A model generated the notes under the pieces. It saw nothing but the letters and a program-made list of their open reading frames with translations. It ran no database searches and was not told where the DNA came from. 64,000 bases of DNA from Gavia stellata (Eukaryota; Chordata; Aves; Gaviiformes; Gaviidae), in assembly GCF_030936135.1 (NCBI RefSeq), contig NC_082599.1, forward strand, positions 62,842,551 to 62,906,550. The letters run 5' to 3'. Of the stretch, positions 11,275 through 23,007 are shown piece after piece (the first letter of the stretch is position 1; every line of letters begins with the position of its first letter). Made by a program: the position numbers and the translations under genes.

Positions 11275-12006
11275 ACAAAGCCACGCCACCTGGAATGGAA
11301 CAACCCCAGAACAGGCTGGAGCCCATTGTCTAGACAGCAGCTTTGTGTAAGAAGACCGGTGGGTCGGGGTTCCTGATGGGCAGCAAGCTGAACGTGAGTT
11401 AGCAGTGCGCCCTTGTGCCAAAGGCAGCCAGCTGCGTGCTGTGCTGTATTAGTAAGCACCGAGACAGCAGCTTGAGGAACATGATTACTGCCCTCTGTTC
11501 TGCGCTTGTGACATGACTTCTGTGGTACCGGGTCCAGCTGCAGGCTGCCCGGGACAAGACCGACCTCACTGGACTGAGTCAAACAGAGGACCACCACATT
11601 GGTCAGGAGGCAGGAGTACATGACGTACACGAGAGGTTGAAGGCGCTGGATTTGTTTAGCCTCAAAGAGAGAAGCCTAAGAGATCGGATCGCTATCCACA
11701 ACTACGTAATGGGAGGGTATAGAGATGGCAGAGTCAGGATGCACTGGAGAAGGATGAGAGGAAACAGACGCAAGTTGAAACATGAGAAATTATGGCTTGA
11801 TACATGCAAAATAACTTTTACCATGAGGGTGGTAAAATACAGGATGAGTTTGCTCAGAAATGTTACAGGATCTTCTTCCCTGAAGACATTAAAAACTCAA
11901 CCCGATGAGGTCCTGAGCAGCCTTCTCTAACTGGACATGCTCGGAGCAGGTAATTGGACTAGATCACCTCCCTGAGGTCCCTTCCAACCGATACGATCCT
12001 ACGATT
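11275..12006 (+). mobile_element. older, longer CR1 LINE fragment
   Basis: A sense CR1 copy much more diverged than the others. Its left half matches the subfamily block GGGCAGCAAGCTGAACGTGAG (11379 on) and the interior of the reverse-transcriptase C-terminal region. Its right half has CATGACGTACACGAGAGGTT, TTTGTTTAGCCTCAAAGAG, ACCATGAGGGTGGT and the end GAGGTCCCTTCCAACC. The 3' block (GATCACCTCCCTGAGGTCCC) differs from the TTACAGGTCTTTTCCAACC type of the younger copies, so it belongs to another subfamily. The frame is broken repeatedly. Confidence 0.82.
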
Positions 12007-15000
12007 CACAGTCAACTTAAACAAGCTATGCTCTTGACTTAGTTTTGTCCTTGAGCTTTAACAGTTCTTGTTCTACATACAATGTTAGCTGTCAAAAGTG
12101 TTTATAGAGATCAGTTAATCAAATTCTCTCCGTGTCTTTGCTTTGTTGGGCAAAGCCGTCTTGGCTGTCTCAATCTCCCTGAGTTCCCTCTTGAACAGGC
12201 TGTTGATTCTCATGACCATCTTAGTCTGGTTTATTGATCTTCCTGAACATTGCAGTCTCCAGAAGTCATGAGCAATTCTATTAATGTACTAACACCTGTG
12301 CTATATTTTGTCTTTTTCAAAAAGACCATGATTGGTTAACTGATAAAAGAGGTAATTCTGTAGTCACATTGAAGTATTCAATGCTTATGACTTCTGATGG
12401 TTGTTTTGTTCCAAATTTGATAGTTGTTAATCTTCTGTTGTTGTTGTTTATTCTGATATGGCTTTTGTACTTTTCTGATGTCTACCATTCAGTAGTTTTT
12501 ACACATTTATGGGTAGAGTATCTTCTGATAGAACAGAATGGATTGAATTAAAGGAAATAAAATTTTCATGGTTTCCTAGGACTCCATAAGCCGTATAGGC
12601 AATTTTGTAACTCGCGATACAGCTGTAAACCTTCAGTGTTTGCAGATTCAAAGACAGTTATAGTTAAATTCAAATATTAATTTTGGGGATACTAACATTA
12701 TGAGCAGCAGATTTTTAACAGGAGATTTACTTTAAGTGAATGAAAAAAATTATTTCAGTGCTTCATAACAGGTTTCTTTTGCATCAAAAAATGTCTAAAA
12801 TGAAAATAATTTAGAAAGGCATTGTCTTTTTCTTGCCACCCTTGGAGAGAGAGCTCTTGTTATTCTGAGATTAATAAAGCATTCTTTAAGTATTACCTGA
12901 TATTTAATTCCTTAAAGATGCGAATACTTTTAATGGCCAAACAGCTTCTATCATCAAAAACTTATTAAAGCAAAGTCAGTTGATTCTGTGGAATGAACAT
13001 CTTACCAGCTATATCAAGAAGTTATAGAACAGGTTTGTTTTCAGAAGCAAAAGGAGTTGCAAAAAATACCTGAAAGAATCAGCTGAGTAGTGGCAGACGT
13101 GTTACTCTTCGAGTGAATGTAAGCTAAAGCCAATCACCCTGTAAAATACTTTTCAAAACATTATTCAGGTCTACAAATTGGAAATATTAATGTGAAAGAA
13201 ATTAATATCAACAAAAACTAGTTTAGAATTACGCACATGCAGAGCTAAGACTTCCCCTTTTTCGCACCGAGGTCACAGCTGGAGTGTGCCACGTTGGATT
13301 TACTCCATAGCCCACTGGCTCCAGCCGGTTGCTGAGCCCTGTTTGGTTGTTCCGTTCAAATTCAGTCCTCCAGCCGAGTCAGTAATGATCTTTCGCCTCT
13401 CTAGGTACTAAACCCCCAGATTGTTACTAGATGGGAGGTTTGGCCATTCTCGGTGCAGAGAGTGGGAGTGTGGCCCTATATGAATCCACGACAGGAGGAG
13501 TTTTAGGAAAAGCAGGTTGAGCAGGAGAGTGAATAAGGCATGGACTGGCATAATGACTGGGGATTTTCATTCCAGAGCTCCTGGAAGATTGTGTTATAGC
13601 CGGCAGTCTTTTGTCATAAGGGTGCCAAACAGATGGAGAACACTGGAAGGGTATGGGGAGGATTTCCTTCTTTATGCCTGAAGAGATGAAGGTAGCAAGG
13701 AAGGTAGCGTACATCTACCACTGTAGATGAATGGCACTGGAAACTGGGCTGGAGCCACACGCCTTGTGCTGTTGAGATTGGCTTCCCAAGGACTGGTCTA
13801 AGGGTGTAAAACAGCCAGGAGCCAGCAGATTTGGCGGAGATACGAAGGAAAAAAAGCCGGGGGGGCTAGCATATGTGGTGGGGAACAAAGGCATTGTCAC
13901 TCCAGCAGCCCAGGCGTAGAGACTCTTCTAGCATGCCTTTGGGTCATGAGGTACTCAGGGAAGGTAGTGACATGGGATGCTCAAGAAAATGTTGCTCAGG
14001 CATTTTCTGCTAAAAGGGCAGAAAATCAGGCTCTGGAATGAGACATGGGTGGAAACAGTCTTGCAGTGATGGGAAAAGATAGCAGCAGAGCAGGACAAAA
14101 TGAGGGAAGGAACACATATGCCCAACAGTATTCCTAAGCATATTGCAACCTGCACAGCAACCAGCAATACTCTTCGAAAACAAATGAAGTTGGCCCGGGC
14201 ATTTGGGAAGTGTGGGCAGACCATTCTGGTGGCACGCTGAGGGACAAAATTGCTTGAACTAAGAATGAGAGATTTAGGCAAAATGAGCTAATGACTGCAG
14301 ACTGTGATCAAAGAAGAAACAGGCGGGTTATGCCTGAAGTTCATGATTACACCAAAGCTCACAGGTGAAGAAGTTTTGCACGGTAGGCAATGGGGGGAGA
14401 TTGAGAAGATCCATTCCTCCAGGCTCTTCACATGATGTTTGTTACGCTTTCGAAAGGCACCATTGGTGAAAACTCCCTCCCCTGCCACATGTGGGGTGGA
14501 CCCTCATCCAGAGTTTGGCCTACTTTAAAGGGCGAGCAAAGCCAGAGAGGAGTGGATAGGAGTGCCAATACACTGAAGACTCAGGAGATTTGAGAAGTTC
14601 ATTTTGCAGTGGGCACTGAGTTCTCCTGACAGGTTAGCCCAGGAGATAGTGCAACAACGTGCTTGTTGGGTTAAGTACCAGAAGGCTTCCTGGTTTTAAG
14701 GTGGACAGGATGCCAGGTAATAGCATGGAGTTACAACCTATCAAGGGATAGGAAAAAAAAAAAAAAATCACTCTGTTCTATGACAATTTGCCACTCACAG
14801 GGGAAGTTCTGTTCATCCTTAAGACCACTAAGTATTAAAGGGACCAGTGGATTCTGGTTGATCACTGCTTGCCCTCTAACTGCAGGTATAAATTCCATTC
14901 TATTCTCTCCTTGCAGAGCAGTCAGAGATGACAGAATGGATTCTCTTTTATGCTCCGTGAGATACTCTTTCTTTGGCTCAGCATCTTCAGTGATACATTC

Positions 15001-18000
15001 CTGTGGTTGTAGAACATGGCTTACAAAATACATTAACTTAACATTTTGACCACTACTAGTAAACCCCATGTGATTTTATTCTATTGAGATTCAAGTTCTA
15101 AGGCCAGGCACAGTGGTTGCTCAACAGCTTGTGCAGTCTTCAAAGCAGATGAGCCTGATGCTAGAATGAACAAATTCAAAAGACTGCTCATGTCACACGT
15201 TGTCCTAATGACTTTCTATTTGTTCTGCAGCATGGTAGGATTGTGGCTGGACTTCTGGCATTTACAGGGCAGCAGATTCCTGCTAGCAGAAAAGACGACT
15301 GCTGTATTGTTGGAATACACAGGAAGCCTCAGGACAAATTCCTCACTCTTAGTACTGGAATGAGGGAAGAGAGACAGTTGCACTCAACTAGCAACCCTGC
15401 GAAATGCTGTAGTTTTGCTGCCAAGGGTGGTAACACAAGGTGGAGTACATGCTGCCACAGTGGTCTGGGCCTTCTCAGGGCTGAAAAAGCCAGCCTGTGG
15501 CAGAAGGAGAGCTGTAGGTTGTACAGAAGTCCTTACGAGATGCTGGTCTGAGCCTGAAGGGCTTCTTCTAAAAGACCACATCAGCTGGGGCCGTGAACTG
15601 AATTTCAAGGTAAGTTTCACTCAGAGAATGTGGGTTGTGGGGAAGCACCCTTTATCCCCCACAGCTATGGGGGGGAGGCTTACAGCAACTTGTAAGACAA
15701 TAGTAGTTGGGTTGGAAGCTTGTGTTTCCTTATCCTTAGGTTGATGTTACAAACGAAAAACAGAAGACTAGGAACGAAATACAGACTGTACTGTTAGACC
15801 ATGATTATTGTGGAAGCAGCAAGACCCAGGCTTTGGGATGCAGCCTACAGACACATGATCCCGGAGACCACAGCTGTGGCTGAAAGACCGTAAAGGGTAC
15901 CAAGAAAACAAGCGTGGATTTTGCAGAACTGAAGACCATGGTTATTATTGGGTACAGAGCAGTAGCAGGCAAGGTGGAGGGCATAAAAGTGGTGGTGTTG
16001 CAGATAATTCTTGGCCCAGCAAAAAAGAAAACAGTTACAATGAAGACTGCTCATTAGTAAAGCTAAACAATTTCTGCATTATTATGAGCATCTTGCTGGA
16101 GAGTGTTATGGCAACCACAAATCCTGCAAGTGCAAACTGCTTTTCTGAGTCTGCTGGGCAGTGGACATGTGTCCTGCTAGGGCAGAAGAGGATTCCCTGG
16201 AAGGGACATCCTTGATACTGCACTCACCCTAGAGAACAAGGGGCTGTGCCCGTTGTGAACAAGTTCACAATGAGGATGTCTACCAGGAGGGGCCACTGAC
16301 ACCCAAGTTCTGAGGGGGCATTTGAACACGCAAGTGTTACCTCTACACCCAAAAGTAGCAGAGGAGGTAGGGCAGGAGGCATCCGTGGAGGATGTGCAGC
16401 AATGTTAAAGGTGGCACATCCAGGGGTTTGGAGCTAGGCACTATGTAGAAGGATAGATATTTCTTAATTTAGATGAGGTATCACTACAAGAACTGTATGA
16501 AATGTTTGTTTTAACTACTTATGCCAACTGTTTGAACCTGGTGATTATGCTCAGCTCCGTCATGAAGCTGTCAGCATGCACAACCCTTTATATTCTCCCA
16601 CTATTAATTTAAACAATACAGAAGCAGAGAGAATTTTAGACTGCATCAGTACTCTCCTAGAGAGTAAATGAGAGCTGTGTTTTTGATCAGACTTTCCTTT
16701 TGGCTGTCAATACTATAAAAGCAGTTGGGAGCGTAGGACACAGAACCCTATAGTCTCTCTGCCATTCTAAAATCATAGACAAAAAGTGGTGCTATTTAAT
16801 TGATCTAAATAATGGTAACAATAACCTCTGTTTTGCTGGGAGTCTCACAGGACTTAGAGTGGTGAGGGATCTGACAGATGTACAATTGTTACTTGGTGCA
16901 AAAGAGCTGCCTCACAAACTGGGGTGGTCTATGCACAGGAAGGTCATACTGAGCGAGATCGTCTTTGCCTGAAGACCTGCTGCATGTTATAGATGTATCA
17001 TCTTCCTCTCTGAACGGGGAAAGAAATTGGGGGTATTTTTAAGCCAAACATTCACAATAGATATCCCAAGACCTCCTTCCTCCTTTCACATGATCAAACT
17101 TACCACAGTGTTAAGGATGTCAAAAAGTTATTTCGGGCAAGAAACTTTGGTGCTGTATTTGTCACAGGTGGTGTAATCACATCTGCAACTGTACATATCA
17201 CCAGCTCCACTTGTCACACGACTGTGCAGTTAACATGGATGTGAGAGTAAGGTGCCTCAGCTGCAGACTGATGTGCAGGTCTGGTAATATTTGCAGAAGC
17301 ACAAGGCCCTGGCTGTTAAAAACCAAATTGTTTATTTGGCAATGATTTTTGGTGAGAAATACAAAGCCTGCGTAGAAAGCATCACAGATGTAAAGGCCAG
17401 AAGATTGGAATGTGCTGTGGATAGATCTGTAATCTAAACAAGCATCTGTGCTTCATGCCCATGTTCAAAACTCTAGAGGCAGGGAAGAGCTATGTTTTTG
17501 ATGACATAAAGTGTATGCAAGAAAACAGGGATATATGCCCCAAATGACATTTTTGCCATGGTGTTAATAGCAGAACCACAGTAGGATGCTGCCCCCGCCG
17601 CCCCCAGCTTCTAGTCTGCTAAGAAGCTTGCAGACTTCTTAGCCAGCACCAAATTGCCCACACTTACGGTCCCCACCTACACATTCTCCTAAAGCTGGCA
17701 TTTTTGTTCTGTTTTTCCATTTTAGTGTGCAGTGTTGCCTCTATCTTGCAGCACAACACAAAGCCCAAATGCTGCCCCAGGAACTGCCATGGTCGTCCTG
17801 ACAGCTTGGCTCAGGGTGCACGGGGTCTCTTGGTCAGACTCACAGGATTAGCCTCTTTGCATGGGGCAGGGCTTGCTTGGTGATTTCTTGGTGGCCTTCT
17901 AAGACTGGGACATAGCTGTCCCGCATGTTCTAACTTGTCGGTGTTCCCCTATGCTTTTAAGTTTAGGGGGACCACCCTCTTAGATTGCTGTTACTACCGC

Positions 18001-18090
18001 TAATATTACATCCACTGAACAGTGTAAAATCTGTGGATGGTCTATAATACAGTGGTCTTGCAACAGCGTCACATAGAATCAGTAAGGAAG
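12007..18090. other. intergenic, nothing certain
   Basis: About 6 kb. Positions 12007-13230 are AT-rich. Positions 13230-16450 are GC-richer, with several medium open frames on both strands (up to 112 codons) that match nothing I recognise and are broken by stops in every frame. This could be a decayed mobile element or an untranslated locus, but I see no hallmark of either. Positions 16450-18090 show nothing notable. Confidence 0.4.
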
Positions 18091-18578
18091 CACAGAATCA
18101 TTAAGGTTGGAAAAGACCTGTAAGATCATCAAGTCCAACCATCAACCCAACGCCACCATGCCCACTAAACCATGTCCCGCAGTGCCACGTCCACACATTC
18201 CTTGAACACCTCCAGGGATGGTGACTCCACCACCTCCCTGGGCAGCCTCTTCCAATGCTTCAACACTCTCTCCATAAAGACATTTTTCCTAATATCCAGC
18301 CTAAACCTCCCCTGGAGCAAATTGAGGCCATTTCCTCTTGTCCTGTTGCTTGTCACTTGGGAGAAGAGACCAGCACCCACCTCACCACAACCCCCTTTCA
18401 GGCAGTTGTAGAGAGCAATGAGGTCTCCCCTGAGCCTCCTCTTCTCCAGACTGAACAACCCCAGCTCCCTCAGCCGCTCCTCATCAGACTTGTGCTCCAG
18501 ACCCCTCACCAGCTTCGTCGCCCTTCTCTGGACACGCTCCAGCACCTCAATGTCCTTCTTGGAGTGAGGGGCCCAAAA
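18091..18578 (-). mobile_element. CR1 LINE fragment with open RT C-terminal frame
   Basis: Antisense CR1, about 490 bp. On the minus strand it keeps an open frame across the end of ORF2. Visible pieces include [36 protein letters not shown] and [19 protein letters not shown]. This is the part downstream of the reverse-transcriptase catalytic core, so it has no enzymatic function by itself. The 187-codon frame runs past the element's 5' truncation (GGGGCCC at 18569-18575) into unrelated flanking sequence. It is a relatively young copy by its intactness. Confidence 0.95.
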
Positions 18579-21500
18579 GAAGAACAGGAAAGATGTACAC
18601 AGTTCATTGGTTTTAGGAAGGAAGAGGATGGCAGTGTACTGACTTGCTCCAGCAGCTAGAATGAGGTCAGAGAAGAGCCAGACATGTGGAAAAAGCCCAG
18701 CCAGAGGAGACAAAACAAAACAAACCAAGATGGACAGAGATACGATTTTTAGTTACGGCCAAGAATACATTTGGTGAAACTGGCATGTTGCAATGAAATT
18801 AGCCCAGTATCACCTGGTAAAGGAGTAGGGTTTTGGCTGTGGGAAAGTTAAATAGAAACAGCAAAGATGGTATAGGGCTGGCCTGGCAAAGAGAGAGGGG
18901 TATGTCTGCATGGAGTTGTTATGGAACTATCGCCTGCAGTGGACTGATCTGGAAACAGATATGAATAGAGAATATGCTAGCGGAAAGAAGAAGTGGCAGG
19001 TCACGCAGGTGGATGTGAGCAGTGATCCCTTTGGTTGAAGCCATACTTTATGGACCAGCGCTACTGTTTGGTTTTGATCAAAAATCAGCCCTGTGAAGCA
19101 GTCATAGAAAGGAACAAGTTCCAGAGCTTGAGCTGTGACTAAGGGTCAAATGACATTGAGGATCGCTGAAAAAGAGCTTTTAGCCTAGCAAAAAAGTGGT
19201 GGAATCTACATGTTTCAGGAATACCAGAGGAAGGGCATAGGTGTAACCCTGCACTGAACTCCGGAGGGACCATGCGATAGTCACAGCTGCAACTCTTCTC
19301 CCTCTCTTCCCTTCCCTCACTCAGATCAAGACTCCATCTGTTCCCTGGCTTTTCCAGATTTCCCATTCTCTCAGCTAGACAGGCAGTCACACATTGCTGT
19401 CCATTCAAGCCCAAACACATTGTACACAATCGTGACAATCGGTTCCTCCCAGTCTCTTCCTATGTAATCTTTCTCATGGGCAGTTTATTCCACCTATGTT
19501 CCATTTTTCTCTTGCCCAATTGTGAGGACAGCTCTTCCTCACAGAGTCTGTGTTTAAAGGGGGACCTTGCAGCCGTTTCTGAGCTAATTGAGCAACTTCT
19601 GACTCCCTTCTCTGATATGACTTGCTGCTGCCTATTTTCCTGGCTTTGACAGGATGAACAATCAACTCTGGCTAAGGAGGTATTCGGTCTTCTTGTTCTA
19701 ATCCTATAGGAATTATAACGAGACTCATATATCAGGTTGTATATATATACACACATATATGTGTATATATGTATATATACACACTTTATACAGTATACAC
19801 ACACTTTATAAACTATATACATATTTCAGGTAACAAATCCTAAAAAAACAGTAATTTTATTTATTTAAGCCCTTAATATTAAAAGCAAAACTCTATTCTT
19901 ACAGGCAACAGAATCTCTAGAGTGGGACTGACTTAAGACGTTTATTCTTTCCAGGTATATGTTTTGTATGTAGCAGAGCGATGAGCTGAAATAGTGGGAA
20001 GCGCTCTTTACAAGAACACTGTACATCACTACAGAATTTAAAGATTTTAACATTAAAGTTTCAACTACGTTATCTATACCTTTCAATTTTTGACACCATT
20101 TGTCAGAGATGTGATTCCCCCTGCCACAAGTATGACTTGCTCTATTTAGGATGCTGTCCTAAGCGATTGCCAGCCAAAGTATTCTTTTGCCAGTGTAGGC
20201 TGTATCTCCACCGGTAAGACCTGACTGAGATAGCATATATATTAGATTAGAAAAAATAAAATCTAAAGTCCCTTTCGCCACACTCCCCCTGCATCCCTCC
20301 AGTTTATGTAAAATGAATCTGGTTCCAGATGTTTTAAAATAATTAGTAAATAAACTATTCCCAAATAAAACAAACAAACAAAAAAAGATCACTAGGTAGA
20401 TGGAAGCATAAATCAAGACGATAGCTTCTTGTTATGTGCAAAAATGGCTGCAGACTTCAAAGAAAAGGAAAAGTAGTAGGAATAGGGATGGCTGTACAGA
20501 TTTTTAAATCCATGAAGTTTAAGCTTACAGGGAAGTTAGTGGATTTTGCCCAGACTGATGTACTTCAGAAGCCCTTAATTTCTCCCAGGATTGAGCCAAT
20601 AGCTCCTTATCTGGTTTTGGCATCCAGTCAGTGATTTTCTACTAGATTAATTCTCTTTAGTACCCTGTATTATCTATCTGCAAAACTAGTCTCATACTGA
20701 AACCTGGTCATGTTATGCTCTTATTAATAGAAAATAGCCTAACCGTTTTACTCTGAGCCATTTTCTTCATTTCCTGGAACAAACACTTTTGTGAGTCTTT
20801 TCTGCGCTCGTTTAAATATGCAGGCCTTAATTCCTGCATTTTGAATTCCAGTTCCAACAGTGCTTTGTCTTCTGCCACACGCCGTTATTGCCACATGAAA
20901 AACTTATTTTTAAGCCTCACCACAGCTTCATGTAACTCTTCCTCTAAATGACTGCGCTCGTCTGAGGAATTTTCCTTGTTACTCATTCTACTCATTGGAA
21001 TGCCTTTACTTTTTGATGACTGACTGACTGACTTTTTTTTTACAGTCCTGGCAAACAAATGTTTGCTTTAGTGTGTGACAGGAAGCAGATCGCACTTCTG
21101 CTGATCACATTTTCTGATGAAATCAGTGTTGATATAACACAGGGATGTTTTTGTTACTGCTGAGCAGTGCTTACACAGCATCAAGGCCTTTTCTGCTCCT
21201 CACACCACCCCACCAGCGAGTAGGCTGGGGGTGCACAAGAAGTTGGGAGGGGACACAGTGGGGACAGCTGACCCCAACTGACCAAAGGGATATTCCAGAC
21301 CATATGATGTCACGCTCAGCAATAAAAGCTGGGGGAAGAGGGAGGAAGGGGAGGACGTTTGGAGTTAATGGCGTTTGCGTTCCCAAGGAACCGTTAACGT
21401 GATGGAGCCCTGCTTTCCTGGGGATGGCTGAACACCTGCCTGCTGATGGGAAGTAGTGAATGAGTTCCAAAAGAAACCCCTTTGCCTTGGTGACAGAATG

Positions 21501-22895
21501 ACAGTTTTCATCTGTTTTTTCTCAAAATGTAAGGACAGTAGAGTTGCATAAGAGATGGCAGCTTGATCATAACACCTGCCTTTACTGGAAAGAAAGACAT
21601 CAGACTGGATGAAGAAAGATACTGAGGGATTCGAGAGACAAAGCAAGGCTGCCCATGTGGTGATAGTATGGTCCCAGTCTTAATAGATGCAAAAAATATG
21701 GGTGTCCACTAATAACTTTAAGATTTTTTTATATAGTTACTTAACACAATAAGGATAATTTCATTAGGTGCCATGGATTCAAAAACATTCAGTTGATGCA
21801 AGTATTCTGTAGTCTGTTCTTTCCTAATTCTGGCCAAAGTTGCCATAGGTGTTTAATTTTGCCAGGCATTAGCAGACCCTTTCATTTCAAATAAAAGATG
21901 AAGTACACAAGTATTGAATACTGAATTTCCTGTACTGACCGTTGGTTGGGCTTCCTTTTACTGCTAGTAGACTATTTTCTTGTCAATGCTTAAGTAAGTC
22001 CTTTGCTAGCATTGTCCATTTTGCACACTGGCCTTAATTGAATCCTGTTTCTAGGAGCAAGTTGGTGGGCAGCATATATGACTTCCTCATAATTTTGCTC
22101 TTTAAATTACAGCTGATTTCACTTCTATCAGCTTTGGTTGATTTATTTCCAGTTCCATATTCCTTACAGCTCTTCAGTGATATTTTAAACAAAAAGTGTA
22201 CTAATTTTATACTCTCTTTTCTTCACCCTTTCTCTGTAGTCCTACTCCTTCTGTTAACATTCATTGATTTATTCTGTTGAAACATTTAATAAGGCACTGA
22301 ATGTGTCATTGCTGAAATCAATGATAATATACCTTGGCAGCTCAGATGTATCAATATAGTAGTATCATCTATCTTTTCTATCAGTGTCAGTTCTGAGAAG
22401 CTCTTCTGGGAATCCACATTTGCTAAGACTTTCAGACTAAAAACAATAAGCTACAGAAAACTATACATTTTTCCCTTCCATTATTTTTAAGATATCACCA
22501 CCAAGTAAAGACACAAAAATAATGTAATTTATTAGTTTCATTGTAGCACACTCTTAGGAGTAGTGGAGAAGGTGGAGAACACTCTAACCTCTGTGTAGGA
22601 GAAAATTACCAGCCACAATAATAGTTGCTTTCTACTCAGCTACATTAAAAAAAAAAAAGAAGATAAAAACATGAGCATTTTAGTTCCCAGTTGAGAACTA
22701 ATGATGTGGAACGCTCCTGGCTGTATGCGCCGAGGGACCAGACTCTCCATATCCACGGCTTACTCAGTCTGACTTCAGAAAACCACTGCCACGTGAGCTG
22801 TCTAGCTAGGGAAAACAATGCCCTTCTGTTTACACTGTAGAAGTTCAAAACTTAAAAAAGGTGGAAAACTTGAAAGTTCAAAATGAAGCATCATA
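18579..22895. other. intergenic, simple repeats only
   Basis: No exon or transposon recognised. It contains the TA/CA microsatellite at 19738-19794 and a short TGAC tetranucleotide run at 21015-21033. Open frames here are short and have no domain. Confidence 0.5.
19738..19794. repeat. TA/CA dinucleotide microsatellite
   Basis: Interrupted alternating TA and CA/TG units with local palindromy (ACACACATATATGTGTATAT), able to fold into a hairpin. Confidence 0.85.
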
Positions 22896-23007
22896 GATGT
22901 GGCACTTCAGGACATGGTTTAGTGGGCATGGTGGTGTTGGGTTAATGGTTGGACTTGATGATGTTACAGGTCTTTTCCAACCTTAATGATTCTGTGTAAT
23001 TCTGTGA
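22896..23007 (+). mobile_element. CR1 LINE 3' tip
   Basis: Only the last 110 bases of CR1 are present: GACATGGTTTAGTGGGCATG, GGTTGGACTTGATGATGTT, TCTTTTCCAACCTTAATG, then two TTCTGTG units. Confidence 0.92.

Noticed and set aside
11265..11630. 121-codon minus-strand frame as a gene
   Set aside because: It is antisense to the old CR1 copy.
18165..18728. 187-codon minus-strand frame as a host gene
   Set aside because: Most of it is the end of CR1 ORF2, truncated before the catalytic core and joined to unrelated flank.
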